Below, in pieces: positions 28,001 through 39,484 of a DNA stretch of 64,000 nt. The stretch comes from Motacilla alba alba. Its lineage: Eukaryota; Chordata; Aves; Passeriformes; Motacillidae. The notes below the pieces were generated by a model. It made no database searches, was not told the DNA's origin, and was given only the letters and a program-made list of their open reading frames with translations. Location: contig NC_052016.1 in assembly GCF_015832195.1 (NCBI RefSeq), forward strand, positions 34,741,129 to 34,805,128, given 5' to 3'. Position 1 is the first letter of the stretch. Each line of letters starts with the position of its first letter. The translations under genes and the position numbers were made by a program.

Positions 28001-28819
28001 ATCAAGAGTAGAGTTCAGGTCTCAAGGTAAGTGGTATCCATTAAGCTGCTTGTTTAACAGTTGGAAGAGCAATTGCTTCATACTTGGAGCTTCTAAACCT
28101 CAAATTTGCTAATTAATGGATTATGCTTTCTGGGGGCCAATATTAGAATGGTTTTCTGTAGATCTTTCTCCTGTGAAAAGGGAAGTAAAGATTCTGACAT
28201 TTACCTGCAGCTAAAATAAGTGGACAGTTGGCTTTTTTTGGTCAGGGTTTTACAATGTGCTAATATGATTGTATCTTACAAGTGGATCAATCTCTATGTT
28301 GTAAAATATTGTTTCTAATCATAATTCTGATATTTTTATTATGTGGTGTTTCATATGTTTCACCCAATATGGTTGCTAATAATATATTTCATATTTCTCC
28401 TTTTGCATTACTTTTGATCTTCAATAATTTTCTGGAACAACAGTTTCTTGCTAAAGTCTCTGACTTGGATGAGGAAGGCCATCATCCTCTAAGTTAGGGA
28501 GATGACAATTTAGCATGCACAGAAAAAGACCTGAAGAGAACAGATTAAAAGCTACATTCATTATCAGTCTAGTCATGATAAATACAAAAATCTGGTACAT
28601 TCATGTGTTATATAAACCAATAATGTATAAAAATAAATTTAAGATGCATCCTGCTGAATTTATCTGTTAATTCATGTACTTTGTTTCACAGGAAAAAAAA
28701 TAGGCTAGAACAGATCACTCACAATTGCACATGTTTCAGGCTGCTGATGTTGGTACTTTAATTAGAATAGTGGAATGTCAGCATGAATTCTTTTGTTTTA
28801 CAGAAAGCAAGAAGAATTG

Positions 28820-28923
28820 AGGTTAATTAAAGGTTAATTAGAGTTTAATTGGTAGTTCATTCTTTCTCTCTTTACTTCTGGTGATAACAGGAATGTTAGA
28901 ATCCTTGACTTTGATGACAACAG
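28820..28923 (+). promoter_or_regulatory. STXBP5L: 3' splice-site region with two in-frame AG acceptors
   Basis: A thrice-repeated 'aggttaatta'-like unit (28820-28851) offers several 'ttaat' sequences usable as branch points. A strong pyrimidine stretch (about 28860-28880) then leads to AG at 28889-28890 in 'gtgataacag'. A second AG lies at 28922-28923 in 'gatgacaacag', with a weak pyrimidine tract. The two are 33 bases apart, so both keep the same frame. The inner one gives a protein matching the tomosyn family; the outer one would add 11 residues. The sequence features alone favour the outer AG, family length the inner one. Confidence 0.6.
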
Positions 28924-29005
28924 ATTGGGCAGGCCTGGTGTTGATTGCTACTGCCAACATGAAAGTGGTGCTGCAGTTCTGCAGCTCCAGTTCTTAATCA
29001 ATGAG
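28924..29005 (+). CDS. STXBP5L: Tomosyn-2 (syntaxin-binding protein 5-like), internal exon a
   Basis: This 82-nt coding exon is preceded by 'gatgacaacag' and followed by the donor 'gtaagg'. It starts in phase 2: one base completes a codon begun in the previous exon, then 27 codons follow. They read L-G-R-P-G-V-D-C-Y-C-Q-H-E-S-G-A-A-V-L-Q and then L-Q-F-L-I-N-E, a stretch characteristic of tomosyn N-termini at the first WD40 blades. Tomosyns are large soluble or membrane-associated proteins; their WD40 propellers plus a C-terminal R-SNARE-like motif bind syntaxin-1/SNAP-25 and inhibit vesicle priming (family knowledge). No frameshift or stop is seen. The 5' border is uncertain: an in-frame acceptor at 28890 would extend the exon to 28891. 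The paralogue STXBP5 is the main alternative, but downstream exons favour STXBP5L. Confidence 0.93.
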
Positions 29006-31029
29006 GTAAGGACATATTTACTCAGATTCTTCTGCATAAATTTAGTTTAATAAGTCAATTCATGTTATTGTAATTGAGTGATATAACTTCTCCCATTGAC
29101 AAATTGTGCCAACAAATAAGTAGTGTACATCCAGAGGACATTCAACATACAGCCTTTTAGAAAAGAATATTTATGGGACTGCACTCAGGGAAAAGTATTG
29201 CCTTCCTATACTTCAGTTTAAAGTACTGAACAAAAGGCAGTCGATACGTGAATGTGTGTAAAATGATGTAAAATCCATTAAGTTACTAAATATGCTGCAC
29301 AGTTCTGGTTCAAATAGAAATTAATAAATGAGCTAAAACTTTCTATCAAAATATATTGATGGTTATTGGCTGAAAACACAATAGTTGGGGGTATGCTATT
29401 ACATGAAGCAATGAAAAGCAACTGCAGGGATCATCAATCAAACCATCATGCTTGGTCTTTGTAAATGGTTTGTCAAAATCAAATTTAGACAACATGAAGA
29501 AACAATGCCAGATTATAGCTTGCTCTTTGCAGAAGGTTCTGAAGATGGGAACAGGCAAGAAGACTTTCTGGTGAATACAAATCAGAGGGGGTTTTATTGA
29601 GGACCTTAGAAGTTGGCCAGATCTTAGTTCAGTTTTGATTAAGTTTCTCCCATGACATAAGAAAACACTTTTGACAGATGCAAGACCTCTTTGTAAGTGA
29701 GGAGATCTTAGAACTTCTCAGGGGAAGAGTTTTAGTTTTATGGGTTTTTTAAACATGAAAGATATTTATTTTTTTCCTACACTTATTTGGAGAAAGTAAC
29801 TGAACCACAGACACTGAGGAGGGAGTCTGGTGAAACAGTGTGGTGAAATTCTTAAGAGGAATGCAGGGATGAGAACAGGAAGGACAAAGTTTGTATCAAT
29901 ATTCTTTCTTTTCATTGGGTGACCAGCAAACCCCCTAATACATCGAATTAATTTGATTTCAGTGGTGTGTAGTCTTTCTGATTCTTTGGGAGATGAGAAT
30001 TAAAGCATGGATTACACCGTGTTGGAGTAGTCTCATCTCCGTATATTTTATTTGCATAGGTCAATGTTGAGAAGAACATTTGCTAGGAATAGAGAAGTTT
30101 ATTAGTCAGTCAAAGGTTGTAGGAACTAATCTTTCCAGTTACATGCTTGCCCTTCCTCAGTATAAAGCATCGCCTTGTTTTTGGGCAATCTGTTCCCCTC
30201 TGTGATGGTAATACACAAGGGTAGATCTGTGCCTGGCCTGATGTGAGGTGTAAGTGTAGCAAACCACTGTAGGAGCAGTAGGGAGCTTCCCCTGCAGGTA
30301 AGTTTCACATGTCATCAGTGTTCTGTGGTGAGGAGAAAGGCAGTTAAAAGCAGGTAGAATAAGTTCACTCCAAGTTTTTCAGTCAGATAGAGGCCTGGGC
30401 TTTGAAGGATGACCATTTTTGGGATACCACAAGCAGAACCAGTCTTCAGAGTATTTCTGATCTGTGATAAAGACTCTGTCCTTCTGTCTACATCTCTTAG
30501 TTCTTCCTACGTCCTGTCTTCTTGCTACCTGGCCCTACTTTCTTATCTGCATCCTCTTTTCACAGTTCCAGTTTTGAATTTTCATCTTACCTTGATATGA
30601 CTACTAAGATGTGCTTGGCACTGTCACACGTGTGCCCATGCATGCACTAATCCCTTTATCCTTCAGTTATATTTTTCACGCTCACCTTTTTAAGTGTTGT
30701 CTCTTTTCCATTTTGTTAGTCTTTCTGCTTATGTGGAAAGAGTTGAGAGTTGGTTTGTGTAACCTTGGTACAAAGCTTTAATTTGAGTTTTAAATTGATG
30801 GAGTTTTAATTTAACTTTGGCTGATCTTGTACTAATTTAAAATGTTTACATTTACCAGATCGATTTAATTGTGTATTATTTGTGGTAGAGTATTTTTGTT
30901 CTAGAAGAAAGGAATGATTTTTCATAAACTATCAGTTTGACAGGTAGATCTTCAGCAGTGAGGATCATGTAAGAATAATACAAAGCCTGCAGAAAAATAA
31001 CGTGTTGCTGTATTTTGTGTCTGCTCTAG
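29006..31029 (+). other. STXBP5L: Intron, phase 0, 2.0 kb
   Basis: It begins 'gtaagg' after the codon GAG and ends 'tctgctctag' before GGT. It is AT-rich unique sequence; I recognise no repeat, RNA gene or extra exon in it. Confidence 0.9.
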
Positions 31030-31130
31030 GGTGCTTTGGTCAGTGCATGTGCAGATGATGCACTTCATTTGTGGAACCTCCGGCAGAAACGACCAGCTAT
31101 TCTACATTCTCTGAAATTTAACAGAGAAAG
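31030..31130 (+). CDS. STXBP5L: Tomosyn-2, internal exon b (WD40 blade)
   Basis: This 101-nt exon lies between 'gtctgctctag' and 'gtaaga'. It enters in phase 0 and leaves after two bases of an Arg codon. It encodes G-A-L-V-S-A-C-A-D-D-A-L-H-L-W-N-L-R-Q, then K-R-P-A-I-L-H-S-L-K-F-N-R-E-R. 'DDALHLWNL' is a typical WD40 repeat end, with the structural Asp and the W of the WD dipeptide position, and 'RQKRPAILHSLKF' is highly characteristic of tomosyns. The exon joins the previous one 2.0 kb upstream without breaking the frame. From memory, tomosyns usually have Thr where this copy has Ala (codon GCA, 31060-31062); I could not check this. Confidence 0.96.
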
Positions 31131-33386
31131 GTAAGACTATATGACACGAAATAGAGATCTCATTACAAAAACAACACTTCCTGGATTTCTTATAATACAT
31201 TTTGCCTTTCTACAGCTGGATATAGTTTTGCCTTGAATATTTTTATTTCAGGTTTGTATCTATGGAACAAAAATTTCACTTTCTCTTTCTGCAGCTTTCT
31301 CAGAACTAAAAAAAGTGGTCTTCTTTATGCCAAAATATTCTACATTTTACTTCTATTTGCATGAACTGCTGTGAACAGTAATTTGTTTTTTCTTCAGACT
31401 GTACACAAGCACTTACTTTTGGCTGAACTGTTGTTCAGTAATAGAGTACTTCAGCTGGCTGTATGAGGGTAATAATTATTTTCTTTACCTTGAAATAATT
31501 TTATTTTTATAAAATACTGGAAGTTTAGTAGAAATAGATAGTAAATTTGGGGAACTCTGGTTAAGTGTAAAGTGAATCAGAGTGTTTTTCTTAATTTTAC
31601 TTTATCAGTACCTAATTGTAGGAAACCCTACTGAAAATAGATTAAATGAGTGGTTGTAATTTTCAAACTCAAACAAGAGCTGAGCACTTCAATCTGTATT
31701 TAGTCACCCAAGAAAAACCTGATATGATGTTAGGGAACTTCAGTGCTGCACATCTATTAATAGTAAGAAAAAGTTCCAAGTTTCTCTTAAGGAATTAGAG
31801 CAGTAGTCAGGAGACCAAGATGCAGTACATAAATGCAGCAGTTGTTTTTAACTGGAAATTTAACTCATATTTTAATTTTCTTAGCATGTGCATTCAGTGT
31901 TTATTAAGGTGCAGCAACTTTCTTTTTATGTTTATATATTTGCTTGTGCAGTGGGAAAAGATCCCAGTACTTCACCAGAGCGACAGACTCATCAAATCTT
32001 TAGCTGCAGCAAGTCTGAAAATTATTATGGAAATACATTTTTCTTTGTTGTTTATTATCCAGATACAAATCATATTTGCACTTAAATGTCACTGAGGTGC
32101 ATGATTTGTAATGGGAGGTACTGTGTAATAATTTAGGAAATATATAGCCTGATTCCAATGAGTTTATAACCTATAGCAGAAGTGTATCAAGTGGTTTGGG
32201 ACTGCATGAGAGAAGATGAAAATGAAAAATTAGGTGTGCATTTCTAGCTGCTTCTGGACAGTAAGTTATCATTTTACACATGGTGAAATGTTTGAATCTT
32301 GGTATTCTCATCAGGTAGGTGCATTATTCACAATTTGTCATCAATAAATCTAAATATCAGAGAAGTTATTGCAGTACATCTTGGTTGAGCTCTCCCAGCC
32401 AACAATCTGACACACAACCCAACCAATCATTTCCTTATAAGAATGCAGCCTCTGTTCATCTCTGCCTTCTCTTTAGAGATATTAACCTGTTGTCTTGGTC
32501 AATATTTTATCAGCATTTCTTGCTAAGAGAAACTCGCACACATTTTTACTTTGCCAAGAGCAAAACATTTCTCATCACACTTGCCTAATTTTCTTTTTTG
32601 TCTGACACCCTAAAACATTGAGCAAAATATTTGCAAGCAAGTTCTTTAGAATACGGGAAAATTTGCTTAATACCAAATTTTCTCTAATGACATTTTTGAA
32701 TGAGGTGCAAGTAGGATCTGAGAATGTAAGTTATTTGCAACAAATGCATAGCTAACTATACTGCCTTTTATCAAAATATTGTCAGTTGTGAACAAAAAAA
32801 AATCCTGTTCTTTTATGTATATTTTGTGTAACTAGTTCAATTGCTGCCATTTAAATAATTTTTATTAGGGCATCAGAGTCAGTGAGGCAATTATCCTGCA
32901 ATATAATATTGTCAAAGAAGTAAGTCCAGTCTTAAATTAAAAAAGAGTTTTCCATAAATATGAAGAAATATCATTGTAGGCAGTTCATTCCTTCTCAGGG
33001 TTCTTTAGCACTGCCCTAAGCTTCTGGTTGGTTTTTTTAAAAAATTATTATTCAAGCACTTGGCATCAGAATGAAATCTCTTCATTTTTATTATATTTTC
33101 TTTTTACATCCATATAAATTTATTATAAAATATCTAACTTTCAATTTTCTAAGCTCAGTTACACATTTAGTATGTAAAATTCAACATAAGCCTCTGTGCA
33201 AGTAGCAAAAAAGTAAGGCTAATGCTCTGATTAACCCTCTCAGTTTGGGATGTTTATATGCCTAATAGAGCTAGGTCTAAAACAGAACGTTGATTTTTTT
33301 CTGAATATATTTTTGGTGTTGGAGAACAGAATCTCTAAATTATGGAATGGTCAGAGAAATAGTGAATGAAATAATGGTTGCTATAG

Positions 33387-33429
33387 TTACATCCATTTAG
33401 TCATGAAATCTATGACTAAATGGATGTAA
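33387..33429 (+). repeat. Perfect inverted repeat, 18-bp arms, 7-nt loop
   Basis: The left arm 'ttacatccatttagtcat' (33387-33404) is the exact reverse complement of 'atgactaaatggatgtaa' (33412-33429), with 'gaaatct' between. Pairing stops at both outer ends. Eighteen perfect pairs with such a short loop are not expected by chance in 64 kb. Confidence 0.95.
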
Positions 33430-35318
33430 GGGGAGCTTGAGAAGCTGATAAAGTCATAAGATCAGAATTTATTTTCTTCAAGAAATTCAAAGGTCTGGCT
33501 CTCAAAAAGTAATGTTTTACTCACTGTAGGAACAGTTAAAAATACTATATTTTCATCCTCCCCTCTCCTCTTGTGGGGAGGGGGGTTAAGAGAAAGCAAG
33601 ATTCATATTGAATAGAGATTCTTTTGTCTTAAGTTTGTGAACCAGTGAACAAGCTGGTTTTTAAATGTTTCTTAAATGGGGAGAAATGCTTGTTGGCAGA
33701 AAATGGGTTTAAAATGTTGATGCATGTCTTCAAAAAATAGTAAGGTATTGAAAGATGCCATATAGGGAAGTGTTTAGAAAGTCAAAGGCTAGTTCTTATA
33801 AGATTATTCATAATATAATCTAATTTTAGATTTAGGTAGCTTTCACAGGGCCAAACACATAATTGTTCAGGTGCATTTCATCTATGAAATGGAACATATG
33901 GATCCTTCAGTTTTTTCCATTTGCATGTCTCTCTTCAGGATTTAAAAAAAATCATCCAGTATGTTTGTCTCCTTGTTTCACTGTTTGGTTTACTTGGTTT
34001 TTTTAACAAATGGCAGATTTTCTTCATGAGGTGATGCAGTGTAATGCAATTAAAATTCTAATATTTTATCTGTTTGTGATGATGATGATTTTATTATTCC
34101 AAATGCTTGTTTTATTTGACATTGATTAATTGACTTTCATGTAGAATCATTTTATTCTGAGGTTTTATGGTTATTTGGTGGATGAACCATAGAGCTGGTA
34201 GTTTCTGTTAGACAGATGAATGTTACTTAAATCTTTGGCTGTTACTCACAATGCACCAGTCATCATGTAGTAGATTTGTTTAATTTGCAGCTTGCTTCTG
34301 CTTCTTGACATTTAAGATGTCAGGATAATGGACTAAAATCTGCTCTTTAGCAGTGTTTCTGCATAGGTTTCTGCAATTACTTGAGTCAAGTTTCCCCAAG
34401 TGCATATATACATATATCCCCTCTCTCCCTCCCACAAAAGTAAAAATGTTTGTTCTTTTCTTTGGATGTTGGTAAAAACATATTTGTAAAGAGCAAAGAA
34501 CACTTAAAAGTAGTAGTCTTTGACTTAATAGGTAAGATTCAGTAGTTACTCACTGAATGTTTTATGAATAATTATTCACTAACAAAGTGCACCTTTATAG
34601 CCCTTAAATCAGAGTTTGCAGCTTCTCCAAATTTAGTTTTTTTTTCTTCAGAGCTACTGTTAAACTAATGATGATGCAGCACTAGCAACAATAATTCATA
34701 ATTCACTGCTCCTTTACTAAGTGTCTCTTTGGAGCAAGTGTAGAAGGAACACTAAAGAGACTTAATGGCAAACAGATATTTTCTGTTTTATGGTGTAATA
34801 CTCTGGACTTTTTTGGACTTAAAAAAATTATACATTTTTGCCAAAAAGTATATATTTATTTCCTATGAAGTAATCATCTCAGATTTCTATTGCTATAATT
34901 GGAATGTAATACAATGCATTAAGAACTTTCAAGAAAATACAAATGTAAGCAATGTGTCTCAGTGCTTGGCTCCATACCAAGAGCTGTAATGATGAGACAG
35001 TTACTCAAAGACATGTTTGACAGTAGCATATGGTTCATAATACATGATTTATGGTTTCTTTTACAAATGGGTAGACAGATAAAACATTTTAAACTCTCCA
35101 AACATTCTATAAGAATTGTCTCAGTGTTTTTGAAGGTCAAAATTGTGGATACTTTCCTTATGTTAGTACCTCTTTTTCCTTCCTTGAGGTCATAGGAGAT
35201 GCCAGATTGGTCTTCAGTAGGCATTTTAGGCAAAGTAAATAACTCGGCTGGTGCCTCAGGTTTTAGCTTTTATATTTTTCAGATTCTATTCTGCTTTAGT
35301 GTGTAAGTCTAGGCTTCA

Positions 35319-35670
35319 TGTTAGGGGATAGTAAGCTCTCTCCAGAGAATAGGTAGACAAAACAATTCCTTCTCTAGCTGGGGACCCAAGGACAACCGAT
35401 CCAGATCTCAGGCCTAGGAGCATAAATGATGGACCAAAGAGAGAAAACAAGAAGGATGGGACTTCATGGGCTAAAGTTGTAATTGGACAATTAGCTTCAA
35501 TATGCTAGTGGACCAAAACTTATAAAAGTGTGAGACCGGGACCTGTCATCCATTTTATGGCCATTTTGGTTGTGCTGCCCAAGGTGGATCTATTTGAGGC
35601 CTCTTAATAAATACCTACTTTATTCTTTAGCTCCATCCAGTCTCTGTTCTAGGTCAGCCTTTACAACGCA
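35319..35670 (+). mobile_element. Solo (or partial) endogenous retrovirus LTR
   Basis: The segment has the layout of a retroviral LTR in the gene's sense direction: it starts near 'tgttaggggata', has a TATA-like box 'tataaaagtg' at 35521, a poly(A) signal 'aataaa' at 35606-35611, a T-rich downstream part, and ends near 'ctaggtcagcctttaca' (35665). The 'ttaataaatacctacttt' and 'ctctgttctaggtcagcc' parts are typical, as I recall, of avian ERV LTRs. No gag, pol or env coding sequence follows, and I found no second LTR, so it is probably a solo LTR, perhaps with a few internal bases after it. I could not find a clear target-site duplication, so both ends are approximate. Confidence 0.68.
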
Positions 35671-37082
35671 TCGGTTTTTGGCATCAAGCTACTGGAACTA
35701 GACACTGTCTCTATCTGCTGCAAAGAACACTATTAAAGGTCTTCATTATTTTTAATATAATCAGAGCAGACTTCAGCAAGTACAGCTTTAAATATACAAC
35801 AGTTTACAGATTCCCATTTAATAGAAGTGCAGCTGGGGTAGGAAAACCAGCAAGGATTGCAGTGTGAAATCCAGGTCCTATAAGCCAGCAGGCACTCATT
35901 TCACTTACAAACACTCATCTCTTGTTGTTCCAAAGCTGAGCTGGTTCAGGTGTGTTGGCTGACACAAGGGACAGCCGTCCTCTCTTTCTTCTTGCTGCCA
36001 TTGCTGACTGGTGTGTGACAAAGGAGCCAGCAGTGCTGCAGCAGCTTAGCTAGTGACTTAGAGCAGCACACATGAGCGCAGTGTGACACAGAGTGTTGGG
36101 TCTTTAAATCCATCTGCATGCACTCCGTACCAATGCCATGACAATGCCACAAGTGCCCTTCTGAGGGGAGTCACCAGGTGACACAATCTGTATAACTGGC
36201 TTTGAGACTCTTAACACTTTCTTCAGTGTTAAGGTATGCTGGCACAGAGCAAGAGGAGCCCTTTAAGTGGGCGACTTTCAGAGCAGTTCTGTTAACTGTA
36301 ACTCACTATTAATTAGAAATTTGACTCCTACAGTTGACATCTTGCAGTATTTGAACAAGATGATTGAGAGTATTTCTCCAAATGCTTGGAAACAAATTAA
36401 AACAAACCAAATCCAAAACAAAAAAAATGGGGGTTTTTAAATAAGATAGCTTCCTTAGTCTATATTCTTTCCTGACAGTAGGAATCTTATCTACCTTACT
36501 GTATCTTTGCAGGGTTTTGTGTCCTGTGTTAAGAGCATTTTAAATACTTTCTCCTTTGCAGATAAACCTCATCAAAATGACAGCAAGAGGTTATTGAGTG
36601 AATACTGGTGACTGGCTGTGCAGTCACAGCAGTACCTGTGTCTGTTCATTTGTATTAGGGAACTTGTGGGTTAGTTAAGGTAGATTGTCTGTCTCACTGC
36701 CTGTTCAAGGAACTGGATTCCTGTGATAGCTTGCCTGCTCATAAATGAACCTCCTGGTTAATAGTGCATAGCTGCAAACTCTCCTTATGTACTTTCAAAT
36801 TAGTCAGAGGTCTGTCATCAAGCAAGGTTCTGTACAGTTGCACAGTCATGCTATACAACAAAACAGATTCTGATTACATGGTGTGGTCTAGCATTCAACT
36901 ATTGCAAAGAGCCACAGAACCCAAATATAAAGCAGTATTTCACTATAAAAACATGCCAGTTTCTGGAAAGGATGTAAATTTTTTCAGATTGATGATGGAA
37001 AAAAAAATGAGGAAACCAAAAGAAGCCATGCAATTGGCATTTACTTCCACATCTTGATAAAGATTTTACAAAACATTCTTCT

Positions 37083-37164
37083 GGGGGTTTTTATTTGGGT
37101 TTTTTTTGTTGTTGTTGTGATTGGTTTTGGCAGTTTTTGGTTGGTTGGTGGTTGGTTGGTTTTA
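37083..37164 (+). repeat. G/T-rich tract, left arm of a foldback
   Basis: The order of blocks is 'gggggttttt', 'ttgttgttgttg', 'cagtttttggtt' (37131-37142), then 'ggttggtggttggttggttt'. The same blocks occur in reverse-complement order at 37362-37511. Low-complexity; no coding role. Confidence 0.85.
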
Positions 37165-37361
37165 TTATGTGTAGTGAGGTCTTGCATCAGCATTTGTCAC
37201 TTTTGAGAGAATGGTGCTCAAGGGTTTAAAACACAATGTTTTCATGCAATTCTTGAGCTTGAAAAGATTCCTGAAAGACAAAAGGCTGGAAAGATTCTTC
37301 AGCGAGACTGCCCCAAATCTTGTAAATGTATTTATTTTCCACATGCCTCTGCTTCTCTGTT

Positions 37362-37511
37362 AAAAAACAAAAACAAAAACAAAAACAAAAACAAAAAACA
37401 ACCAAACAAACAAAAAACCAAAACAAACAAAAACCAACCAACCAACCAAAAAAAAAAACAAACCAAAAACTGAAAAAAACCAACAACAACAACCCCCCCC
37501 CCCAAACAAAT
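37362..37511 (+). repeat. A/C-rich tract, right arm of a foldback
   Basis: It opens with (AAAAAC)n, continues through 'accaaccaaccaacc', then 'aaccaaaaactg' (37461-37472), 'caacaacaacaa' (37481-37492) and an 11-C run (37493-37503). Its second half mirrors the G/T tract about 300 bases upstream. The open frames through it (rich in K, N, Q, T) are compositional. Confidence 0.9.
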
Positions 37512-39484
37512 CAGATCCAAAAAAATTCTTTTTTCATATCTTATATCACGTTATGTAAAATTTCATCATGCTCTTGACCTGTAGAATCAATGAGAGCCAT
37601 AAGCTCGTCCTGGAAAATGTCATGCAACCCAGCTGAAATGAAGACAGTCTTGGTTATAAAAAGAAATCAAACAAAAGCATTTTGAGGTTTTTTGTCTTCA
37701 ACACGGGTTAGCTAAACAATCAGCAAAGAGCAAAAATGCAAAAATTAGATTTGCTCATTGATACCAAGAATCAACAGGTTTCATTTGATAGATTTTTGAG
37801 ACTGAGCGTTCTACTGAAATAGAATGAAAATTCAATTGATCCTTAAAATTTTCTTTTTGATAGACATGTGAGCCTTCTAGTGGAATGGAGCTGAAGGGAC
37901 CTCCTCAGTCTGGTTCCCTCAGTTGCACACCAGAAAACTCATATACCTCCCTTTCTTAAATGAGCAAGCTGATGATGTTTTGCATTAAGGTTTGCTGGTT
38001 ATATGATCCCAGGAAGAAAGGTACTCAAGGCCCTATAAGTTAGCATTCAAAATGCTGTTTACTAAAACTAGCACTTCAAAGAATGGCAGAAGAGCACAGG
38101 GAATCTTGCATCCCTGTAGATGCTGGGAGCCCTCAGCTGGGCATTATCACACAGGCCTTCAGTCAGCAGGCAACCCGTCCACAGAAAGTGTCACCCCATT
38201 TTTGTCATCCAAGTTATTGCAGGATTTTCTTGTAAGGAGACAGCTGTGTGCATTAATTCTACTATCAACAGAAAGGACTTTAACACTAAAACTTCCTTCT
38301 GCACTGTTGGTGCAACCACCAAGTGGGAGCTGCCAGCAGGCTTCTCAGTGACAGCAAGCTGGCTGTGTCTATGTCTATGCAGCTTCCGAGAGGTACGTGC
38401 AGCTCCACACAGGCTCGAGACCGTGCTGCTCATGCGGTCCCTGGCGCCTAATTGGGGTCACTCTTCTGTGGATCACCACACCTCCTCCACGTGCAACAGT
38501 TCCCCAGCCAGGGCCTTGCACTGCCATGTAACTACTCAAGCTGAAATCCACTGTTTGCTCTGCAGGAAAATTGTTCCATGTCAGTTTGGTTTTGGGGATT
38601 TTTTTAACTACAAAAATCAAGATTCTGTGTTTTCCTTTATAATTTTTTATCTTCATTACCTTTTCTTTTCTTTGGGTCTTTTTCCTCATATCAATTCTCT
38701 CTGAGCTGATGATTCATCAAGGAAACACATTCTAGATAGGGTCCCATCTGTGCTGTGGCCATTGACAATACCATTTTCATTTGTAATCTCTGCAGGAATA
38801 TGTTTACTGATGCATGCAAAAATGGCATCTTCATTTCATGTGGCTTCATCTTACCAGTGTTTGTGGTCTTGCTGTGATTGACTAATACACCCATTACACT
38901 TCTTCCCTGATGTATATCTAGCTGGCAGGGAATGTGCTGCTTTTCAGTGCAAGCCTTTAATAGTGGAAGCAAAGCAAGACAAGTGAAATTGAAATTATCT
39001 TTTTCCATCAATTCTGATCGTGAGCTCTAACCCTAAACTGGAAGTTCTTTGAAGTTTGAGGCTGTGCCCTTTGCATTTTAAATTTAATTCATTTTCTTGT
39101 ACTTTACTCATGCAGATTGTCCTCCCTCTGTAATATTGTGTCCCTCAGACGTTTCATTAGTATTAGTACCAAGATCACTTGTGAAATTACAAGAGCTGTA
39201 AAACTAATTCTTGAGAATCTCTCAAATATCCAATAAAAAAATTTCCTTTTGCAGTAAAACCAAGTGTAAATTAGACATTAAAAATAGAATTTAATAGTAA
39301 TGGGTTTTTTTACAAATGCTATATTGAGCATATTGACATATACTGTATTTCCTATAATTGGAATATTATGGAATAGCCTACCTTTGGTGAACCCACCTTC
39401 CATATTTCACTATAACTTTCAAAATTTTTCCTTTTGAAGGACTCCAAACCTTAGTTAGTGTGTATTTTTAAGTATGGGTGAGCA

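Larger units (their letters stand above)
1..28923 (+). other. STXBP5L: 3' part of a long STXBP5L intron (5' end outside the window)
   Basis: This stretch precedes the first recognised tomosyn exon and ends in the acceptor used for it. Reading all frames, I found no piece resembling the preceding tomosyn exon (the part that should end in '...TGAIRI' just before 'LGRPGVDCYC'), so I infer that the whole stretch is intronic. It is AT-rich with many stops in every frame. Recognisable contents are a CR1 copy at 7576-8231, a CR1 tail at 23530-23587, G/T-rich and AT-rich simple sequence, and a 21-bp tandem repeat at 13158-13222. Two GC-richer islands (about 11820-12430 and 18820-19310) remain unexplained. 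The rest looks like unique non-coding DNA. Open frames here are at most about 164 codons and unrecognised. Confidence 0.75.

Noticed and set aside
1..28900. Search for the preceding tomosyn exon (ending ...TGAIRI)
   Set aside because: No matching coding segment was found by eye, so the upstream intron is taken to begin outside the window.
37326..37577. K/N/Q/T-rich open frame and its minus-strand Phe/Leu/Val-rich counterparts
   Set aside because: They are translations of the A/C-rich low-complexity tract.
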